From: Spirogloea muscicola
Taxonomy: Eukaryota; Streptophyta; Zygnematophyceae; Spirogloeales; Spirogloeaceae
Assembly: GCA_009602725.1 (NCBI GenBank)
Contig: WELB01000022.1
Coordinates: forward strand, 387,724-403,674
Length of the DNA: 15,951 bases
Reading direction: 5' to 3'
The stretch's first letter is position 1. Each line of letters opens with the position of its first letter. The position numbers were made by a program, and so were the translations under genes. Positions 14,851 to 15,951 of the stretch are shown piece after piece. The notes beneath the pieces are model-generated. The model worked only from the letters and a program-made list of their open reading frames with translations, had not been told where the DNA came from and did not search any database.

Positions 14851-15407
14851 ACTTCCTATCTACATCAGACATCGCTCGCCCATAGAGAAGAGGGGCTATG
14901 TACATCTGTCAATGAGCTTGCCGACACTTCTAGTAGAGGGCGATGGCTATGAATTGGCCAGCTCAGTAAAAGGAACGAACAAAATTTGTAGAGCTCACTC
15001 TTCTGCGAGAGCTTTCCAGTCTTGACGAGGAGCTCGAAGACAACTCAAGAACAAGGGTGGGTAGGGAGGGGACAAGTGGCTTTGCTGCTGATGCTGGAGC
15101 GCAGCCAGCTCTCTCGTGTGGTCGCTTTGGCCCCTGGCTTTGGCCTCTGTCATTCATTCAATCAAAACATGCTCCTCTACTTATCTTTGTAAGAAGCTGG
15201 TTGAGTGGAGGGGAGGGTGGATCACCGCCACGCAAGCTCTAGAGGAGCTCAAGTGGGGTGCCAAGGGTGGGGGCTGAGGTTTGGTGGTTGAGGAGGCAGA
15301 AGTAAGCGTGAGTAGAGTTGGGTGTAGTGGGGGAGCCCCATTGGAAATTCTTAAGGCTTTCCACGAGAGAAAAGCAGAGGGAGATAGGTAAGGAAGAAGA
15401 AAGAAAG
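14851..15407. other. No gene seen; repeat fragments
   Basis: It contains the module start at 14875-14894 and a 17-base exact match (AGTAGAGGGCGATGGCT, 14932-14948) to 6711-6727, followed by a diverged TGGCCAGC tail unit. The rest (15000-15400) is purine- and G-rich with no supported gene. Confidence 0.35.
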
Positions 15408-15470
15408 TGCTCGCCCATAGAGAAGAAAGGCTGGCAAAGCCAGCCCAAAAAGAATGGACAATGTTCAAAG
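15408..15470 (-). repeat. Compact hairpin repeat, second copy
   Basis: GCTCGCCCATAGAGAAGAAA, then GGCTGGCAAAGCCAGCC (a perfect 7-bp stem around AAA), then AAAAAGAATGGACAATGTTC. It is close to the copy at 14318-14367 but keeps more of the distal block. Confidence 0.65.
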
Positions 15471-15690
15471 CCAAAGAAAGAGGTGCCGAAAAATGACTAC
15501 ACCACCAAACTCTACAAAACACAAGACGATGCAGAGGGAAGCTCAGTACCCGCGCGTGAGCAACATCAGGTCGGAGTAGCTCGCTGCAGGGAAAGAGGCA
15601 TCCCGCCGTGACCCAGAGGCGGCGGCCATAGCAGGAGGGAGGGAAACAGGCGAAGGTGACGACGGAGGGTGGGAGGGAAAGAAAGGCGCC

Positions 15691-15807
15691 CACGCCTTGC
15701 ATCTGCGTGCTGGCCGTGCTCTCGCTGCGGCCTCCGGCTTTCGTCAGGGGGATAGTTTACCGGCAGCTAGTCTGTCGGATGTGAGGCTCCTCACTCGTAA
15801 CTACTAA
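15691..15807 (+). pseudogene. LINE C-terminal fragment, copy 4
   Basis: It encodes HALHLRAGRALAAASGFRQG then DSLPAASLSDVRLLTRNY and TAA (15805-15807). The match to other copies begins abruptly at about 15699, after unrelated purine-rich DNA, as expected for 5' truncation. It is closest to the minus-strand copy at 6631-6708 (same DSxPAASLSDVR and TRNY end), so the two define a second subfamily. Confidence 0.6.
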
Positions 15808-15951
15808 GCGGTCCATCCTCCCCCGTTCTGCCATAGCCTCTTCAGGCCCAACAGTCGCTGCTTAGCTCGTACTTTGGCCCCTTCGAACCTTGTCAATTCT
15901 TTTCGGGCTGGCTTCTCACAGCCCTTGCCCCCATTGGGAGAGCCACTTCTT
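15808..15951 (+). repeat. LINE 3' tail after copy 4, cut by the window end
   Basis: After the stop come GCGGTCCATCCTCCCCCGTT, GCCCCTTCGAACCTTGTCAA and CGGGCTGGCTTCTCACAGCC, then CCCCATTGGGAGAGCCACTT. Together with the coding part it is the inverted counterpart of 6417-6708. Confidence 0.7.

Noticed and set aside
1-15951. tRNA, rRNA, CRISPR array or prokaryotic operon
   Set aside because: No cloverleaf, rRNA-like stretch or regularly spaced repeats were seen, and the genes are interrupted by spliceosomal-type introns.

Overview
The window is nuclear DNA of a eukaryote. Its two real genes are each split into several exons by introns whose reading phases fit together. It is GC-rich around the genes and littered with short dispersed repeats. 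The lineage is uncertain. Two things point to a photosynthetic lineage: plant-type telomere-like boxes (AAACCCTAA) in an intron, and a universal stress protein whose second half looks plant-like. A beta-1,4-galactosyltransferase (GT7) domain would be unusual in a land plant, so an alga or early-diverging green lineage is a reasonable but unproven guess.

Layout. 1-1436: remnant of a non-LTR retrotransposon (LINE) with its 3' tail, more tail copies, then the GC-rich 5' region of gene 1. 1437-3205 (+): gene 1, a five-exon universal stress protein (USP) of about 300 aa with a serine-rich C-terminal extension. 3206-6416: no gene. It holds a 46-bp tandem repeat, a 167-bp element with 23-bp inverted ends, several LINE remnants and tail copies, and one short exon-like stretch. 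6417-6760: a reverse-strand LINE end whose tail is duplicated at a period of 100 bp. 6909-12143 (+): gene 2, at least nine exons, about 1,090 aa. 12144-15951: no convincing host gene. It holds LINE remnants, one keeping a larger part of the reverse-transcriptase protein's C-terminus, many hairpin tails, and a pair of perfect palindromes resembling inverted CCAAT and E2F sites.

The most interesting object is gene 2. Phase-compatible splicing joins an N-terminal membrane anchor, a GT61-type (DUF563) glycosyltransferase domain and a GT7 beta-1,4-galactosyltransferase-type domain into one predicted Golgi protein. I infer that such an enzyme could add two successive sugars to one acceptor. I know of no described GT61-GT7 fusion, though other two-domain glycosyltransferases exist (chondroitin synthases, EXT, LARGE). 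An in-frame stop sits inside the splice donor that joins the two halves, so retaining that intron would give a GT61-only protein.

The repeats also tell a story. At least seven fragments encode the same LINE C-terminus, ending LLTRGY or LLTRNY. Between the two best copies the differences are mostly synonymous, so their source elements evolved under protein-level selection. The same 3' tail, built around a GGCTGG...CCAGCC hairpin, recurs about 19 times on both strands, often without any coding part.
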